A DNA stretch of 32,122 nt from an uncultured SAR116 cluster alpha proteobacterium (GTDB lineage: Bacteria; Pseudomonadota; Alphaproteobacteria; Puniceispirillales; Marisalimonadaceae). Position 1 is the stretch's first letter; the number at the start of each line of letters is the position of its first letter. Position numbers and translations under genes: made by a program. This document shows positions 1 through 10,600 of this stretch, one piece after another. The notes below the pieces were generated by a model. It saw nothing but the letters and a program-made list of their open reading frames with translations. It searched no databases and was not told the origin of the DNA. The stretch lies in the NCBI GenBank assembly GCA_902630555.1, contig CACOVB010000011.1:1-32122 (forward strand), read 5' to 3'.

Positions 1-105
1 TTTTGGTATCTTATTTTTGAACTTTTGATTATTTATTGATTCTAATGTTTTTTTAATTGTACATTTCGCTTTATAAACTGGTATTATAATAGATACATCA
101 AACAT
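1..105 (-). CDS. Family 2 glycosyltransferase, N-terminal fragment (truncated at window edge)
   Basis: Hand translation of the minus strand from CAT at 103-105 gives MFDVSIIIPVYKAKCTIKKTLESINNQKFKNKIPK, a typical GT-A family 2 start (VSIIIPVYKA...ESI..Q). Open to the window edge; absent from the ORF track because of length. Confidence 0.8.
   Translation of the reverse strand, partial: MFDVSIIIPVYKAKCTIKKTLESINNQKFKNKIPK
85..90 (+). promoter_or_regulatory. Candidate -10 element for pgi, inside the opposing GT2 CDS
   Basis: Perfect TATAAT at 85-90, 18 nt upstream of the pgi ATG; no good -35 at standard spacing. Such hexamers are common by chance in AT-rich DNA. Confidence 0.3.
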
Positions 106-108
106 TTT

Positions 109-1512
109 ATGATTAATTTAAAACTAAAACCTGATTTAGTACAATCCTTAGATAGATTAAATTTTTATTCTTTTTCACTTTTGTCTAACGAAAATCTTAA
201 TAATGATGAAAAATTATTTCTTTTTTCTAAAGCTGATACATTTATTGCTTCTTTATTTAACAATTCTAATATCAATTTTACTGAAAACAAATCAGCACTT
301 CACTTTGTCCCAAGATTTTATAGTGACAAGGGTATGTCATCTAAATATCAAAACATTTTTAATGATTTGGACACTATGTTTAAAACTGCTAATTATATAA
401 ATTCTTCTAAGTATTCAAATATAACTGATATAATTCATCTTGGTTCCGGTGGATCTAACCTTGGCCCTAAATTAATTTATAATTCTTTTTCACATTTATC
501 AAATGGCCCTAATGTTCATTTTATCTCTAATTTAGACCCTTTGTCTTTAAATAAAAAGATTTTGAAATTAAACCCCACTAACACACTTATTATTAGTGTT
601 TCCAAGTCTTTTAGTACTTATGAAACTCAAGAAAATTTAAAAAAAGTAAGGGCTTGGTTTTTAAAGTCTAGCTCTGAAGAATTATTTTATAATAATTTAT
701 TTTTTATCACCTCTTTTCCTGAAAAGGCAATAAATAATGGTTTATCCTCATCAAATATTATTAAATTAGACAAATCAATTGGCGGTCGTTTTTCTATATG
801 GTCTTCTTCAAACTTAGTTAATGCTATTATATTTGGTAAAGAATTTTTTACCAATTTTCTTAATGGTGGTAAAAGTATTGATGATCTTATAGTTAATAAT
901 TTTGAAAAATCTCTACCCTATATTTTAGCTCTTAAAAGTTTTTATTTTCGTAAATACCATTCTATTTACAATCATATTGTCATTCCATATTCAGACCAAC
1001 TTTCTTTATTACCCTCTTATTTGCAGCAACTTGTTATGGAAAGTAATGGAAAATCTGTAAATTCTTTTAATGAAAATATTTCAAATTCACCTTGTTCATT
1101 TATTTTTGGTGAAGTTGGTACAGATGCACAGCACAGTTTTTTTCAAGCCTTACACCAATCAACTTTATCTTTTACTGGAGATTTAATTTGTTTTTCTGAT
1201 AACTTAAATCCTGAATTTTGTATTTTTGATGATTATGACAAAAATAATTCAAGAGATTTACAAAATTTTGCTATATCACAATATTTTGCCTTTAAAAACG
1301 GTTCTGGGAAAACCACTAAAAGCGTTCATCAATATGTTAAAGGAAATAAACCTGTTGACCTTTTCATGTTTAATACTTTGAACGAATATACACTTGGTCA
1401 ATTACTATGCATATATGAATATAAAACACTTTTTGAAGCTTCTTTTGCTGATATAAATCCTTTTGATCAATATGGTGTCGAGTTAGGAAAACAAATATTT
1501 AAAAAACTTTAG
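109..1512 (+). CDS. pgi: Glucose-6-phosphate isomerase
   Basis: Motifs HLGSGGSNLGPK, SIGGRFSIWSS, QQLVMESNGKSV, FGEVGTDAQHSFFQALHQ and C-terminal NPFDQYGVELGK match the PGI family. Confidence 0.95.
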   Translation: MINLKLKPDLVQSLDRLNFYSFSLLSNENLNNDEKLFLFSKADTFIASLFNNSNINFTENKSALHFVPRFYSDKGMSSKYQNIFNDLDTMFKTANYINSSKYSNITDIIHLGSGGSNLGPKLIYNSFSHLSNGPNVHFISNLDPLSLNKKILKLNPTNTLIISVSKSFSTYETQENLKKVRAWFLKSSSEELFYNNLFFITSFPEKAINNGLSSSNIIKLDKSIGGRFSIWSSSNLVNAIIFGKEFFTNFLNGGKSIDDLIVNNFEKSLPYILALKSFYFRKYHSIYNHIVIPYSDQLSLLPSYLQQLVMESNGKSVNSFNENISNSPCSFIFGEVGTDAQHSFFQALHQSTLSFTGDLICFSDNLNPEFCIFDDYDKNNSRDLQNFAISQYFAFKNGSGKTTKSVHQYVKGNKPVDLFMFNTLNEYTLGQLLCIYEYKTLFEASFADINPFDQYGVELGKQIFKKL

Positions 1513-1516
1513 TAAA

Positions 1517-2317
1517 TTATATAGGATATTTCCTAACTATTTCACTCAAAATAATGCCGTTTGCGACTGATAGATTTAAACTTTCATTATTTATGGTTTT
1601 GATAAAAATAAGTTTATGGCAAAGGCTTTTTATTTCTTCACTTATCCCATTTTTTTCATTACCTAAAACTAAACATAAAGGAAATATCCAATTCTCATTT
1701 AAATAATTATTCTCACTACTAAGATCTGTTCCATATAATTTGATTGAATTTTTATTAACCCATTTTTTAAAATCAATAAAATTAGTATTAATTATTTTCA
1801 GATTAAATAATGATGCCATACTAGATCTTACAACTTCCTTTTTAAATTGATTAACAGTATTTCCTATTAAAATAAGATTATTAATTCCAAAGGCATTTAT
1901 TGTTCTAAAAATAGTCCCCAAATTCCCAGGGTCAGTTACGCCATCAATAGCAATATGCATATCATTTATATTCAGATCATTAAATAAAAATTTCTTTTTT
2001 TTTACCTTAAATATGATATTTTGTGCGTTTTTATTATTAGACAATTTTGATAGTATTTTCTTATCACCACTGACAACTTTAACCTTTTTTAATACACAAT
2101 CATTTATAATTCTATTTATTTCTATGCTGAAACTGATACTAGAATTTATAATTAATGTCTCTATTTCCCATTGATTTTTGAAGGCTGATTTTAAAAAAAA
2201 TTCACCTTCACAAATAAATGATTTTATCTCATTTTGATTATTACCACGTATTATTTTAGTAAGATCTTTAATGATAGGGTTCTGTAAACTTGTAATATTT
2301 AGGATTTTTCCTAACAA
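1517..2317 (-). CDS. TrmH/SpoU-family RNA 2'-O-methyltransferase
   Basis: SPOUT motifs IDGVTDPGNLGTIFRTINAFGI, LVLGNEKNGIS and NNESLNLSVANGIILSEI. Confidence 0.92.
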   Translation of the reverse strand: MLGKILNITSLQNPIIKDLTKIIRGNNQNEIKSFICEGEFFLKSAFKNQWEIETLIINSSISFSIEINRIINDCVLKKVKVVSGDKKILSKLSNNKNAQNIIFKVKKKKFLFNDLNINDMHIAIDGVTDPGNLGTIFRTINAFGINNLILIGNTVNQFKKEVVRSSMASLFNLKIINTNFIDFKKWVNKNSIKLYGTDLSSENNYLNENWIFPLCLVLGNEKNGISEEIKSLCHKLIFIKTINNESLNLSVANGIILSEIVRKYPI

Positions 2318-2330
2318 AATAGTGCCTCAA

Positions 2331-2735
2331 TTACTTATTTTTTTCAGCTTCTAATTTTATTCTGTCTATCATTGAAGATAATCCATTTTTTCTTGTTACA
2401 GATAAGTGCTGATCTAAACCAATTATTTTTAAAAAATTTAGATCTGTCATCAATATATCTGATGGACTTTTATTATTAAAAACTTTTAAAATTAAAGCTA
2501 TTAAACCTTTTACAATAAAAGCATCGCTATTTGCTTTAAATGAAAGAGTTTTATCTTTATTTAACTTAGAAACAAAATAAACTGTGGATTGACATCCCTT
2601 TAATCTATAATTGTCATTCATATACATATCATCTAGTTCAGGGAGAGATTTACCCATATCAATTATCATTTGATATTTATCTTCCCAAGAGTCCAAAAAT
2701 TCAAAATCCTTGATTATTTCATCTACTTCACTCAA
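2331..2735 (-). CDS. sufE: SufE family cysteine desulfuration protein
   Basis: Length 134 aa; WEDKYQMIIDMGKSLPEL and the active-site region RLKGCQSTVYFV are characteristic of SufE. Confidence 0.92.
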   Translation of the reverse strand: MSEVDEIIKDFEFLDSWEDKYQMIIDMGKSLPELDDMYMNDNYRLKGCQSTVYFVSKLNKDKTLSFKANSDAFIVKGLIALILKVFNNKSPSDILMTDLNFLKIIGLDQHLSVTRKNGLSSMIDRIKLEAEKNK

Positions 2736-2826
2736 AATCAGACCTCTAATTGTTAATACTATTATGAAGTAATTATATTAATTTAAAAATCAATAACTTC
2801 ATATTAATTAAAGATGTTGAATAATT

Positions 2827-4305
2827 TTGATTTATTTAAGAAAAAAAAATATTTTTGAATTAAATGTTCAAAAGACTTTTTTGTTTTTACTAGCAATATT
2901 TATAATCAAAATTATTTCTATTTTAAATTCCCCTCTTAGTCTTTCAGTTGATGAAGCACAATATTGGGATTGGTCAAATAACTTAGATCTTGGGTATTTT
3001 TCTAAACCACCTTTTATAGCTTGGTTAATAGCTTCTACAACTTATTTTTTTGGAATTGCAGAATGGTCTATTAGGCTTTCAGCCCCAATTTTTCATTTCT
3101 TTATAGCAGTCATAATCTGGTTTATTTCCAAAAGTGTTTATAATATTAAAGTTGCAAACTTTATTACATTAATATGGGCAACATTGCCTTTAACTAGTTT
3201 TGGAAGTCTTATAATATCAACTGACACACCTTTATTACTATTTTGGTGTATGAGTTTATTTACTCTTATTAAAACATTAGAAAGTAATAAAATTATTTGG
3301 CCAATTTTACTTGGAATGTCAATTGGGTTAGCGTTCTTAACAAAATATGCCGCTTTATATTTTATTATAATTTTAATTTGTTTAATAATCTTAAATCAAA
3401 GATTTAAAAAAAATGTATTTAAATTTGTTCTAACAATTTGTGTTTTTTTACTTGTATGTGCTCCAAATCTCTATTGGAATTATGTTAATGATCTCTCTAC
3501 GTTTAGTCACACAGCATATAACGCTAATTTAGAAACAGTCTCTTTAAACTACTTTGAACCTATAAAGTTTATAGGTTCACAATTAATAATTTGTGGCCCA
3601 TTCATTTTAATCGCTTATCTGTTCAAGATAACAAAAATTAAATCATATAATAAAAATGAGTTTTTATTAATTTGTTTTTCATTGCCCATTTTAATTTTAA
3701 TTATAATTCAAGCTTTTCTGAAAACGTCTAATGCTAACTGGGCTGCAACAGCATTTCCCGGGACAATAATTTTGATTGGGAGTTTTATTTATAACAAAAA
3801 AAATAAAATAATTTTGACAGGAATTAAATTAAATTTACTTATAAATATTGGAATATTCGCTCTTTTAATAAAAATATTTATTACTGGGAACTTAAATCCT
3901 ATTGATTTAAAAAGTGATCCATTAAGAAAGTTAAAAGGCTATTCTGAACAAAGTAAAACAATTAAATTATATTTAGATTCTGAAAAACCAAGTGCTTTGA
4001 TTTTTTCTAGAAGAAATGATATAACAAAATTTTCTTATCAACTTAAACTTTTTGAAAACAAAGAAATTAAAAGATATTATTTAACCTTAAGAAAAAAGCC
4101 AATAAATCATTACGAATATAATTATAACTTTAAAGATCATTCACTAAAAAAGAATGACGTTGTCCTAATAATAAGTAGTTTAGATGGTATAGATAGAAAA
4201 TATATAAAATACTTTGATAAATTTGAAACTATAGGAAACACAATTTTCAAAGAAACAAAAAATTCAGTGAGAAGTTATTATATTATTAGAGCTAACATGA
4301 AGTAA
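2827..4305 (+). CDS. GT39/ArnT-like (PMT_2) membrane glycosyltransferase
   Basis: Polytopic; early SVDEAQYWDWSNNLDLGYFSKPPFIAWLIA typical of the PMT_2/GT39 family. Annotated start is TTG 2827; see finding on poly-A tract 2841-2849. Confidence 0.85.
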   Translation: MIYLRKKNIFELNVQKTFLFLLAIFIIKIISILNSPLSLSVDEAQYWDWSNNLDLGYFSKPPFIAWLIASTTYFFGIAEWSIRLSAPIFHFFIAVIIWFISKSVYNIKVANFITLIWATLPLTSFGSLIISTDTPLLLFWCMSLFTLIKTLESNKIIWPILLGMSIGLAFLTKYAALYFIIILICLIILNQRFKKNVFKFVLTICVFLLVCAPNLYWNYVNDLSTFSHTAYNANLETVSLNYFEPIKFIGSQLIICGPFILIAYLFKITKIKSYNKNEFLLICFSLPILILIIIQAFLKTSNANWAATAFPGTIILIGSFIYNKKNKIILTGIKLNLLINIGIFALLIKIFITGNLNPIDLKSDPLRKLKGYSEQSKTIKLYLDSEKPSALIFSRRNDITKFSYQLKLFENKEIKRYYLTLRKKPINHYEYNYNFKDHSLKKNDVVLIISSLDGIDRKYIKYFDKFETIGNTIFKETKNSVRSYYIIRANMK

Positions 4306-4728
4306 TTAATCTTTATTTGATTTACTATAATTTTCAAAGATATTTAAAGTTTCTGCACTTACGTGATGCTCAATACCTTCGGCATCCATTTTGGCGGTTT
4401 CAATGTCAACACCGATAGAGATAAGAAAGTTGTACACAATATCATGTCTCTTTTTACAATGCTTAGCAAGTGCTTCACCTTTCTCTGTTAAAAAAATCGA
4501 CCTGTAAGGTTTACTTTCAACATAACCATCTCTTACTAATCTTCTAATAACACTATTAACAGTTGGACTTGTTACACCAAAATTTTTTGCCAAATCAACT
4601 ACTCTTGCTTCTCCATTTTCATTGATAAGCTCTGCAATCATTTCTGTGTAATCTTCAGCAATTTCAGTATTTCTTGCATTACGAATTTGAAAAAATCGAT
4701 CAGAACTTGTTGAATTTTTAAATTTCAT
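4306..4728 (-). CDS. mntR: DtxR-family manganese transport regulator MntR
   Basis: RNARNTEIAEDYTEMIAELINENGEARVVDLAKNFGVTSPTVNSVIRRL and DAEGIEHHVSAETL closely resemble Gram-negative MntR. Confidence 0.9.
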   Translation of the reverse strand: MKFKNSTSSDRFFQIRNARNTEIAEDYTEMIAELINENGEARVVDLAKNFGVTSPTVNSVIRRLVRDGYVESKPYRSIFLTEKGEALAKHCKKRHDIVYNFLISIGVDIETAKMDAEGIEHHVSAETLNIFENYSKSNKD

Positions 4729-4759
4729 AATAGTTTTTTAATGTTGATCTAAAAATTGA

Positions 4760-4772
4760 TAATATGATATTA
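4760..4772. promoter_or_regulatory. Candidate palindromic operator between divergent mntR and DUF1244 gene
   Basis: TAATAT-G-ATATTA, a perfect 6+1+6 palindrome in a 75-bp divergent spacer. Chance occurrence is not negligible in AT-rich DNA. Confidence 0.3.
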
Positions 4773-4803
4773 CAATACTTTAAATCAAAATAATAGGAAA
4801 GTT

Positions 4804-5103
4804 ATGAAACATGAAACTACTTCAGATCAAAAACTTATAAATATACAATCAAAAGTTTTTGAAAAATTAATATTTCATTTGCAAAAGAGAACAGACGTAC
4901 AAAATATAGACTTAATGAATCTATCTGGATTTTGTAGAAACTGTCTTTCAAAATGGTATTCTGAAGCCGCCAAAGATGAAGGTCTTGAAATTGATTACGA
5001 GACTTCAAGAGAAAAAGTTTATGGAATGTCCTATGAAAATTGGAAAAATACATTTCAGAAAGAAGCTTCTCAAGATCAAATGAATGAATTTAATAAAAAG
5101 TAA
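4804..5103 (+). CDS. DUF1244 family protein
   Basis: Small 99 aa protein with LSGFCRNCLSKWYSEAA..GLEIDYETSREKVYGMSYENWK, the DUF1244 core. Confidence 0.85.
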   Translation: MKHETTSDQKLINIQSKVFEKLIFHLQKRTDVQNIDLMNLSGFCRNCLSKWYSEAAKDEGLEIDYETSREKVYGMSYENWKNTFQKEASQDQMNEFNKK

Positions 5104-5112
5104 ATAAATAGA

Positions 5113-6039
5113 TTGCCCAGTATAAATAAAAACCATTTCGGCGATAGGTTATTTGAAACTATCAGAAAAAAAGAAAATTTTTTATGTTTAGGTATTGATC
5201 CTCATTTAGATTTAATACCTAAAGTATTTCAAAAAAAGATTACATTGACTAATGACATTTACTCTAAAAATAATATTAAAATAGTAGAAAGTTTCTGTAT
5301 AAAGCTAATTGAAACAATTGCTGATTTAGTACCTGTAATAAAATTACAAATTGCTTTTTTTGAGCAACTTGGTCCAGAGGGTTTTAAATTACTTTCAAAG
5401 TTATGTCATTTAATAAAGGAAAAACATATCATTTGTATTATTGATTGTAAAAGAGGTGATATTGGCTCCACAAATAATGCATACGCAAATGCGTTTTTTT
5501 CTAAATCATCTCCATATCCATGTGATGCTATAACAATTAACCCTTGGCTAGGAATTGAAACATTAAATGCTTTTGAACAATATATTCCAAAATTTGGTTT
5601 ATTTATTTTAGTACACACAAGTAATCCTGGTGCAAAAGACTTACAAGAACAAAAAACTATAGAAAACAAAAAATTGTATGAAATTCTTATAGATAAATTA
5701 AATCCAAAAATTTGCAAAAATATTGGAAATCATAATTTATCTTCCATTGGAATTGTTACTGGTGCCACCTACCCAAAAGAACTAGAGCATATTAGAAAAA
5801 AACTTCCTTACGCTCCCTTTTTAATACCTGGATTTGGAAAACAAGGAGGCTCTATAGAAGATGCTATACGTGGACTACTTCCTGATAAAAAATATAAAAA
5901 CAAATTTAATTCAGGTATAATTAATTCTTCAAGAGGTTTATGCTTTCCAATTTCTGCAAATAATTGTAATGATATTAAATCTTGGAAAAAAGAAATATAT
6001 AGAAATTTAGAAGAAAACATCTCAAACCTAGATTTATAA
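5113..6039 (+). CDS. pyrF: Orotidine-5'-phosphate decarboxylase (type 2)
   Basis: [65 protein letters not shown] start. Confidence 0.93.
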   Translation: MPSINKNHFGDRLFETIRKKENFLCLGIDPHLDLIPKVFQKKITLTNDIYSKNNIKIVESFCIKLIETIADLVPVIKLQIAFFEQLGPEGFKLLSKLCHLIKEKHIICIIDCKRGDIGSTNNAYANAFFSKSSPYPCDAITINPWLGIETLNAFEQYIPKFGLFILVHTSNPGAKDLQEQKTIENKKLYEILIDKLNPKICKNIGNHNLSSIGIVTGATYPKELEHIRKKLPYAPFLIPGFGKQGGSIEDAIRGLLPDKKYKNKFNSGIINSSRGLCFPISANNCNDIKSWKKEIYRNLEENISNLDL

Positions 6040-6041
6040 AC

Positions 6042-6503
6042 ATGAAATACAAAAAAGAAAAATTTAAATATTTAGGTAAACAAAATAATCTTTTGTCACA
6101 TCCTGATAATTCTGTTTTAGATAAACATCCCAACCCTCATTTAAATACCAAATTTTGCATTCGTTTCACATGTCCAGAATTCACATCAATTTGCCCAGTG
6201 ACTTCTCAACCTGATTTTGCAAAAATTATAATTGACTACATTCCAAATAAATTCATTGTAGAAAGTAAATCATTAAAGTTGTACTTAACTGGATATAGAA
6301 ATCATGGTGCTTTTCATGAGGACTGTACAATTTCAATTGCAAAGGATCTAGATAACTTATTAAAACCTAATTGGTTAAGAATAGCAGGAATTTGGTTTCC
6401 AAGAGGCGGAATACCAATTGATATTTTTTGGCAAACTAAAAATATACCAAAAGGCTGTTTAGTACCAGAATTAAACTTTAGCCCATATAGAGGTCGTGAT
6501 TAA
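6042..6503 (+). CDS. queF: NADPH-dependent 7-cyano-7-deazaguanine reductase (short QueF)
   Basis: [54 protein letters not shown] contains the catalytic Cys and QueF motif. Confidence 0.95.
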   Translation: MKYKKEKFKYLGKQNNLLSHPDNSVLDKHPNPHLNTKFCIRFTCPEFTSICPVTSQPDFAKIIIDYIPNKFIVESKSLKLYLTGYRNHGAFHEDCTISIAKDLDNLLKPNWLRIAGIWFPRGGIPIDIFWQTKNIPKGCLVPELNFSPYRGRD

Positions 6504-7725
6504 TATGAAACAAAATGAAATAAATTGGAAATTAATATTAATCACATGTTCAATTATAGTTTGTGTAATAATGGGAGTTAGAAATTGTTTTGGATTATTT
6601 TTAGAACCAATTAGCCTTTATAATAACTCTGGAGCAGAACCATTTTCTTTTGGGATGAGTATTCAAGCAATAATTTGGGGTATAAGTGCTTTCTTACTTG
6701 GAATGATAATTGATAGGTTTGGTCCTCAAAAAGCATTAGCTTTTGGCATATTTTGTTACGCTTTAGGTGTTTATATTTTAAGTAATCCATCTAGTGATTT
6801 TATAATTTTCAATTTTGGCTTTATAACTGGCATAGGCCTTGGGGCTGGCGGAATGTCAACAATAGTTGCAATCATAGGTAAAACAGCGCCACCTGAAAAA
6901 AAATCAATGGCAATGGGAATTGCCGCGGCTTCTGCCTCTTTTGGTCAATTTATATTTATAGCCCCCACCCTATTTTCAATCAAAACTTTTGGATGGCAAG
7001 CCACAATTGTTTTTCTTTCTTTAATTACGGCTTCATTAATTGTTCTCATACCTTTATTAAAAACAAATAACACCGTTAAAAATACAAAAACTGAAGATAA
7101 ATCGTTTGACTTTAAAAAAGTCATACAATTCTCTTTTTCCAATAAAAACTATGTATTGCTCATTTTAGGTTTTTTTACATGTGGTTTTCATGTGACTTTC
7201 ATTGGTCTTCATCTACCAAATGATTTAATTTCTAAAGGAATTTCAATTGATATAGCTGGTTGGTCACTTGCTATTATAGGTTTATTTAATATCGTTGGTA
7301 CTTTGTTTTTTGGCTGGCTTGGCGATCGAGTTTTAAAGAAAAACTCTCTAGCATATATTTATTTGGGTAGATCAATAGTTATAACTTTATTTATTATACT
7401 ACCTCCATCTCCTACATTAGCCTTACTATTTGGAGCATCTATAGGCCTATTATGGTTAGCAACAGTTCCGCTAACAAATGGAGTCGTTTTTACATTTATG
7501 GGTCCTAAATACTTAGCAACACTTGGAGGAATTGTTTTTATATCCCACCAAATAGGAGGTTTGTTTGGTGCTTGGTCTGGTGGTAAAATATTTGATATTT
7601 ATGGAAGCTATGATAATGCTTGGTGGATAAGTGTAATACTTGGGATTATTGCTTTTTTATTTCATATATTTATCAAGGAAAAGTCTTTTAATTACAATCC
7701 AGATGCAAATATGGTAAAGGCTTAA
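6496..7725 (+). CDS. MFS transporter (oxalate/formate/monocarboxylate-like)
   Basis: About 12 hydrophobic segments; [13 protein letters not shown] and [10 protein letters not shown] loop motifs. Start may be GTG 6496 (overlaps queF) or ATG 6505. Confidence 0.85.
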   Translation: MINMKQNEINWKLILITCSIIVCVIMGVRNCFGLFLEPISLYNNSGAEPFSFGMSIQAIIWGISAFLLGMIIDRFGPQKALAFGIFCYALGVYILSNPSSDFIIFNFGFITGIGLGAGGMSTIVAIIGKTAPPEKKSMAMGIAAASASFGQFIFIAPTLFSIKTFGWQATIVFLSLITASLIVLIPLLKTNNTVKNTKTEDKSFDFKKVIQFSFSNKNYVLLILGFFTCGFHVTFIGLHLPNDLISKGISIDIAGWSLAIIGLFNIVGTLFFGWLGDRVLKKNSLAYIYLGRSIVITLFIILPPSPTLALLFGASIGLLWLATVPLTNGVVFTFMGPKYLATLGGIVFISHQIGGLFGAWSGGKIFDIYGSYDNAWWISVILGIIAFLFHIFIKEKSFNYNPDANMVKA

Positions 7726-9675
7726 TTAAATTTTTAAATTTTTGTAAAAATCTAAACTTTCTGGATTTGCCAATGCCGAAGCATTTTTAATTTCTTTACC
7801 GTTAACTAAATCTCTAACAGCCAACTCAACAATTTTTCCAGATTTTGTTTTTGGAATTTCAGGAGTTTGGATAACAATAGACGGAACATGCCTAGGTGAA
7901 GCACCTGTTCTTAATTGATCTTTAATTATTTTAATTAATTCTCCTGAGAGTTGGATGTTTTCCCTTAAAACAACAAATAAAATTAACCTTGTATCATTTT
8001 TCCAATTTTGACCAATCACTAAACTTTCGATAACTTCATCAATTTTTTCAACTTGTCTATATATCTCTGCAGTACCTATTCGAACACCTCCTGGATTTAA
8101 AGTGGCATCTGACCTTCCAAAAATAACAAACCCATGATTTTCAGTTTTTAATATATAATCACCATGGTTCCAAACATTTTTATATTTATCAAAATATGCT
8201 TTATGATATTTCCCTTCATTATCTCTCCAAAATTCAATAGGCATTGTCGGAAAACTTTTGATACAAACAAGTTCACCTTGTTTATTAGTTATTGAGTTTC
8301 CATCATCATCAAAAACATGCACATCCATTCCTAAAATAGGTCCTTGTATTTCACCTCGATAGACTGGTGAAATTGGATTCCCCCCAACAAAACAACCTAC
8401 AATATCTGTTCCTCCAGACAAGCTAGCCAAATGCACATCTTTTTTTATATTACTGTAAACGTAGTCAAAAGATTCATGAACTAAAGGAGATCCAGTTGAG
8501 CCAATAGTCTCTAAATTTTCTAATTTAAATTTTTTAGAAATATTATTTTTAAATTTTGATAATGCATCTATATATTTTGCAGATGTGCCAAAAAAATTAA
8601 ATTTTTCTTCTTCTGCGTATCTCCATAAAATATCTGAATTAGGATAAAAAGGGGAGCCATCATATAAACAAATAGTGGAATTTAGCATTAAAGAAGAAAC
8701 CAGCCAATTCCACATCATCCAACCACAAGTTGTAAAATAAAAAAATTTCTTTTTTTCTCCCGCATTTGAATGAAGACCAACCTCAACCAAATGTTTTAAC
8801 AAAACACCACCAGCTGAATGTACAATACATTTGGGTTTACCAGTTGTTCCACTAGAAAACATAATATATAGAGGGTGATCAAGTTTTAATTTTACAAAAT
8901 CTAATTTATCTGATTTATAATCATTTAATAAATCTTGATAAAATATAACTTTATTGGAAGAAAAAACCTCAGCAGAATTTAATAAAGGAACTAAAATTAC
9001 GTTTTTAACGCTTCTTAATGAATTTACAACTTGTTTAACTTTTTTGGTAATGCTAATTTCTTTACCATTAAAATTATACCCATCTGTAGTTACTAGCATT
9101 TTAGGCTCAATTTGACTAAATCTATCTAAAACTCCTTCTACTCCAAAATCTGGTGAAGCTGACGAAAATATAGCACCTATTGAAGAACTAGCTAACATAA
9201 CAATGATTGTTTCAGGAATGTTGGGTAAATAAGCGGCAACTCTATCGCCCTTTTTAATACCCTTTTTCTTAAAATAATTCGCTACTGCGGCAACTTGATT
9301 TTTAAGTTCAGACCAGCTTAATCCTTTCTTTATTTTATCTTCTGACCAAAAAGCAATCGCTATATCACTATCATCTTTCTTTAACATATTTTCAGCATAA
9401 TTTAATTTGCCATTAGGGAAAAATCTTGTACCTGGCAATTTGTTTGGTGGTTCTAAATATGGCTCCTCACCTTTATGACCAATTACATTATAAAAATCCC
9501 AAACTTCATTCCAAAAACAATTTCTATTTTCAACAGACCATTTATGAAGAGTTTCAAAATCAGTGATTTTTTTATGTTTATGAAAATTTACATGTTCTAT
9601 AAATTTAAATAAAGATGTACTTTCTATTCTCTCTAAAGTAGGTTTCCAAAGTTGTTCATTTTTCATATTGATCAT
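7726..9675 (-). CDS. aacS: Acetoacetyl-CoA synthetase
   Basis: ANL superfamily; [57 protein letters not shown] plus the N-terminal ACAS_N-like region. Start ATG 9675 or ATG 9666. Confidence 0.92.
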   Translation of the reverse strand: MINMKNEQLWKPTLERIESTSLFKFIEHVNFHKHKKITDFETLHKWSVENRNCFWNEVWDFYNVIGHKGEEPYLEPPNKLPGTRFFPNGKLNYAENMLKKDDSDIAIAFWSEDKIKKGLSWSELKNQVAAVANYFKKKGIKKGDRVAAYLPNIPETIIVMLASSSIGAIFSSASPDFGVEGVLDRFSQIEPKMLVTTDGYNFNGKEISITKKVKQVVNSLRSVKNVILVPLLNSAEVFSSNKVIFYQDLLNDYKSDKLDFVKLKLDHPLYIMFSSGTTGKPKCIVHSAGGVLLKHLVEVGLHSNAGEKKKFFYFTTCGWMMWNWLVSSLMLNSTICLYDGSPFYPNSDILWRYAEEEKFNFFGTSAKYIDALSKFKNNISKKFKLENLETIGSTGSPLVHESFDYVYSNIKKDVHLASLSGGTDIVGCFVGGNPISPVYRGEIQGPILGMDVHVFDDDGNSITNKQGELVCIKSFPTMPIEFWRDNEGKYHKAYFDKYKNVWNHGDYILKTENHGFVIFGRSDATLNPGGVRIGTAEIYRQVEKIDEVIESLVIGQNWKNDTRLILFVVLRENIQLSGELIKIIKDQLRTGASPRHVPSIVIQTPEIPKTKSGKIVELAVRDLVNGKEIKNASALANPESLDFYKNLKI

Positions 9676-9943
9676 CTATATACTTGCCTAATTTAATATC
9701 TTTTTCACTCATGCCTTTTACATCATGCGTTGTTAAAGTAATAGAAACTTTATTGTAAACATTAGACCATTCTGGATGATGGCCTAATTCTTCAGCTTTT
9801 AAAGCTACTTTAGTCATAAATGAAAAAGCACTTTTAAAGTCTGAGAATTCAAACTCTTTAGTAATAGCTTCTCGTCCATCAAGAGAAACTTTCCAACTAT
9901 TTAAATTTTTTAATACATCCTCAAAATCTAATTTACATTCCAT
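9656..9943 (-). CDS. phhB: Pterin-4a-carbinolamine dehydratase
   Basis: [64 protein letters not shown], the PCD/DCoH core. Start set at internal ATG (MECKL); the ORF track extends to 9997. Confidence 0.9.
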   Translation of the reverse strand: MECKLDFEDVLKNLNSWKVSLDGREAITKEFEFSDFKSAFSFMTKVALKAEELGHHPEWSNVYNKVSITLTTHDVKGMSEKDIKLGKYIDDQYEK

Positions 9944-10532
9944 TTCCAAAATCCTTTCTATTGATAAACTTTTGAATAGGTTTAATATACTCAGCATATT
10001 TGATTAATAAATCACAAGAATATTTTATCCTATTATCTATCCAAGACGGAATTAATTTACCATGGTTGCCAGGTAAAAATTGCTCTACATTTCTTATGAT
10101 AATATTCTCAGGAATCCACATTATATGAGAGTTTTTATATGAACTAGCCCTTAACTCTGAGATTGGATAAGCCCCTCCATTTCCACTACTAATTGAAACT
10201 ATTAAACCAGGTTTATGAAATAATTCACCATTATTAAATACTAAAAAAAAATTTTTGGAATTTGGAGTTGCCATTCCTCCATACTCAGGAACAACAAAAA
10301 TAAAACCATCAGAGGCAGTTAATTCAGAGGAGATATTTTTTAATTTTCTATCCCAAAAATTTAAATTGTCTTTTTTTTCAGATGTCCACAATGGTATATT
10401 TAATTCAAACATATCCAGATTAAAACATTTAACAGAACTATTTACTTCTAAAATAAAATTATTTAAAATTTTTGACACTCTTTTAGATTCAGAGTTTTTC
10501 CTATGACTAGTAGCAATTATTGAAATTTTCAT
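9933..10532 (-). CDS. NAD(P)H-dependent FMN reductase-like flavoprotein
   Basis: [23 protein letters not shown] (phosphate-binding loop) and [20 protein letters not shown] typical of the NADPH-dependent FMN reductase family. Confidence 0.85.
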   Translation of the reverse strand: MKISIIATSHRKNSESKRVSKILNNFILEVNSSVKCFNLDMFELNIPLWTSEKKDNLNFWDRKLKNISSELTASDGFIFVVPEYGGMATPNSKNFFLVFNNGELFHKPGLIVSISSGNGGAYPISELRASSYKNSHIMWIPENIIIRNVEQFLPGNHGKLIPSWIDNRIKYSCDLLIKYAEYIKPIQKFINRKDFGNGM

Positions 10533-10600
10533 ATTGTATTTTCTTATATTATTAATTTGTATATATTAACAATTATAGTAATGAAATGACAAATTAATTT

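Noticed and set aside
203-400. 65-aa plus-strand ORF inside pgi
   Set aside because: Out-of-frame ORF within a well-supported gene; low-complexity Leu/Ile-rich translation.
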